DNA of 6,110 bases, taken from positions 1 through 6,110 of the forward strand of contig DMCN01000039.1 of assembly GCA_003445795.1 (NCBI GenBank), written 5' to 3'. How positions within the stretch are numbered: position 1 is the stretch's first letter; the number at the start of each line of letters is the position of its first letter. The position numbers and the translations under genes are program-made. Positions 5,630 through 6,110 of the stretch are shown here, piece by piece. The DNA is from Gallionellaceae bacterium (GTDB lineage Bacteria; Pseudomonadota; Gammaproteobacteria; Burkholderiales; Gallionellaceae). Under the pieces are notes generated by a model that worked only from the letters and a program-made list of their open reading frames with translations, was not told the origin of the DNA and made no database searches.

Positions 5630-6110
5630 TCAAAGACCAACAACGATTTCCGCACCCAGATTGCGGCCCGGCATCAAAAAGTAGGAATACGCTTTTCTGT
5701 CGAACAGATTGTTGATGGCGAGATTGCCTTTGATGTTCGCGGAAAAGGCATAGCCCAGCTTGGCATCCACCATGGTGTACGAGTCGTAGCTGCCCGGCAC
5801 ACCTTCGACCACATCGGTGTTGCGCGCGGTGGCGTAGACATGGCTGATATAGCGCGCACCCAACCACCCCGACCACGCCCCCTGCTGCGCAGTCATGCCG
5901 ATACCGGCTATGTTCTTCGGTGAATCGGTCAGCCGCTTGCCGACGCTCAAGGGATCGGCCGTGTTCTCCAGCATCTCCGAATCGATATAGGAGTAGTTCG
6001 CATCCAGCACCAGCCAGTCCGCAGCTCTGCCCGTCACCGCCAATTCGATGCCGCGCACTCTTGCCTTTCCGGCATTGATGCGTTGCGATAGCACCAGCGG
6101 CGTGATCTGC
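5630..6110 (-). CDS. TonB-dependent outer-membrane receptor, C-terminal part (5' end outside window)
   Basis: The last 159 residues of a TonB-dependent receptor; the gene continues past the window end, so its true start is not seen. It is the end of the 22-strand barrel: alternating strands such as GKARVRGIELAVTGR, DWLVLDANYSYIDSEM, WSGWLGARYISHVY and YTMVDAKLGYAF, then the family hallmark NLFDRKAY close to the C-terminus and the final strand GAEIVVGL. Such receptors import iron chelates, heme, copper or cobalamin using energy from TonB-ExbBD; the substrate cannot be read from this part. The last residue is Leu, where most outer-membrane barrels end in Phe or Trp; the strand length is otherwise normal, so it need not be truncated. 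It is first in an apparent operon with the DsrC-like gene (25-base gap) and nnrS. Confidence 0.93.
   Translation of the reverse strand, partial: QITPLVLSQRINAGKARVRGIELAVTGRAADWLVLDANYSYIDSEMLENTADPLSVGKRLTDSPKNIAGIGMTAQQGAWSGWLGARYISHVYATARNTDVVEGVPGSYDSYTMVDAKLGYAFSANIKGNLAINNLFDRKAYSYFLMPGRNLGAEIVVGL

Overview
The window (about 58-60% GC) looks like chromosomal DNA of a betaproteobacterium, probably in the Nitrosomonadales/Gallionellaceae area. The evidence is a surE-pcm pair of proteobacterial type, a large protein resembling a family I associate with betaproteobacteria, and an NnrS membrane protein. The taxonomic placement is inference from gene content and style, not from a marker gene.

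Layout. (1) Positions 38-1449, minus strand: surE (5'-nucleotidase) followed by pcm (protein-L-isoaspartate methyltransferase). They overlap by 13 bases and form a stationary-phase survival and repair unit. In many proteobacteria this pair is followed by nlpD and rpoS, but only 37 bases remain here. (2) 1450-1672: an intergenic region mostly filled by a 139-bp imperfect palindrome (1533-1671). It is bounded by TTTA on both sides and ends one base from the stop codon of the next gene, which suggests a MITE-like inserted element. (3) 1673-3274, minus: a 533-residue protein with a probable degenerate PilZ-like (c-di-GMP effector) C-terminal part. It is transcribed away from its neighbour from a promoter with a perfect TATAAT that sits inside a GGTGCCG/CGGCACC dyad. 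(4) 3443-3919, plus: a small Ala/Pro-rich protein with both a lipobox and a C-terminal transmembrane helix. It ends at a strong bidirectional terminator (3951-3980) shared with the convergent nnrS.

(5) 3998-6110, minus: a compact apparent operon in the order TonB-dependent receptor (3' part only), a DsrC/TusE-family protein, then nnrS. The gaps are 25 and 59 bases. The DsrC-family protein keeps the upstream cysteine of the C-terminal arm (CysB) but has Trp where the essential penultimate cysteine (CysA) should be. It is therefore neither a classical DsrC nor a TusE and resembles the RspA-type group.

The most interesting part is this last operon. It combines an outer-membrane importer, a DsrC-like protein lacking CysA and a heme/copper NO-stress membrane protein. 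A link between metal or heme uptake, nitrosative stress and a sulfur-relay-derived regulator is a reasonable but untested inference. The remaining genes are ordinary housekeeping or poorly characterised genes.
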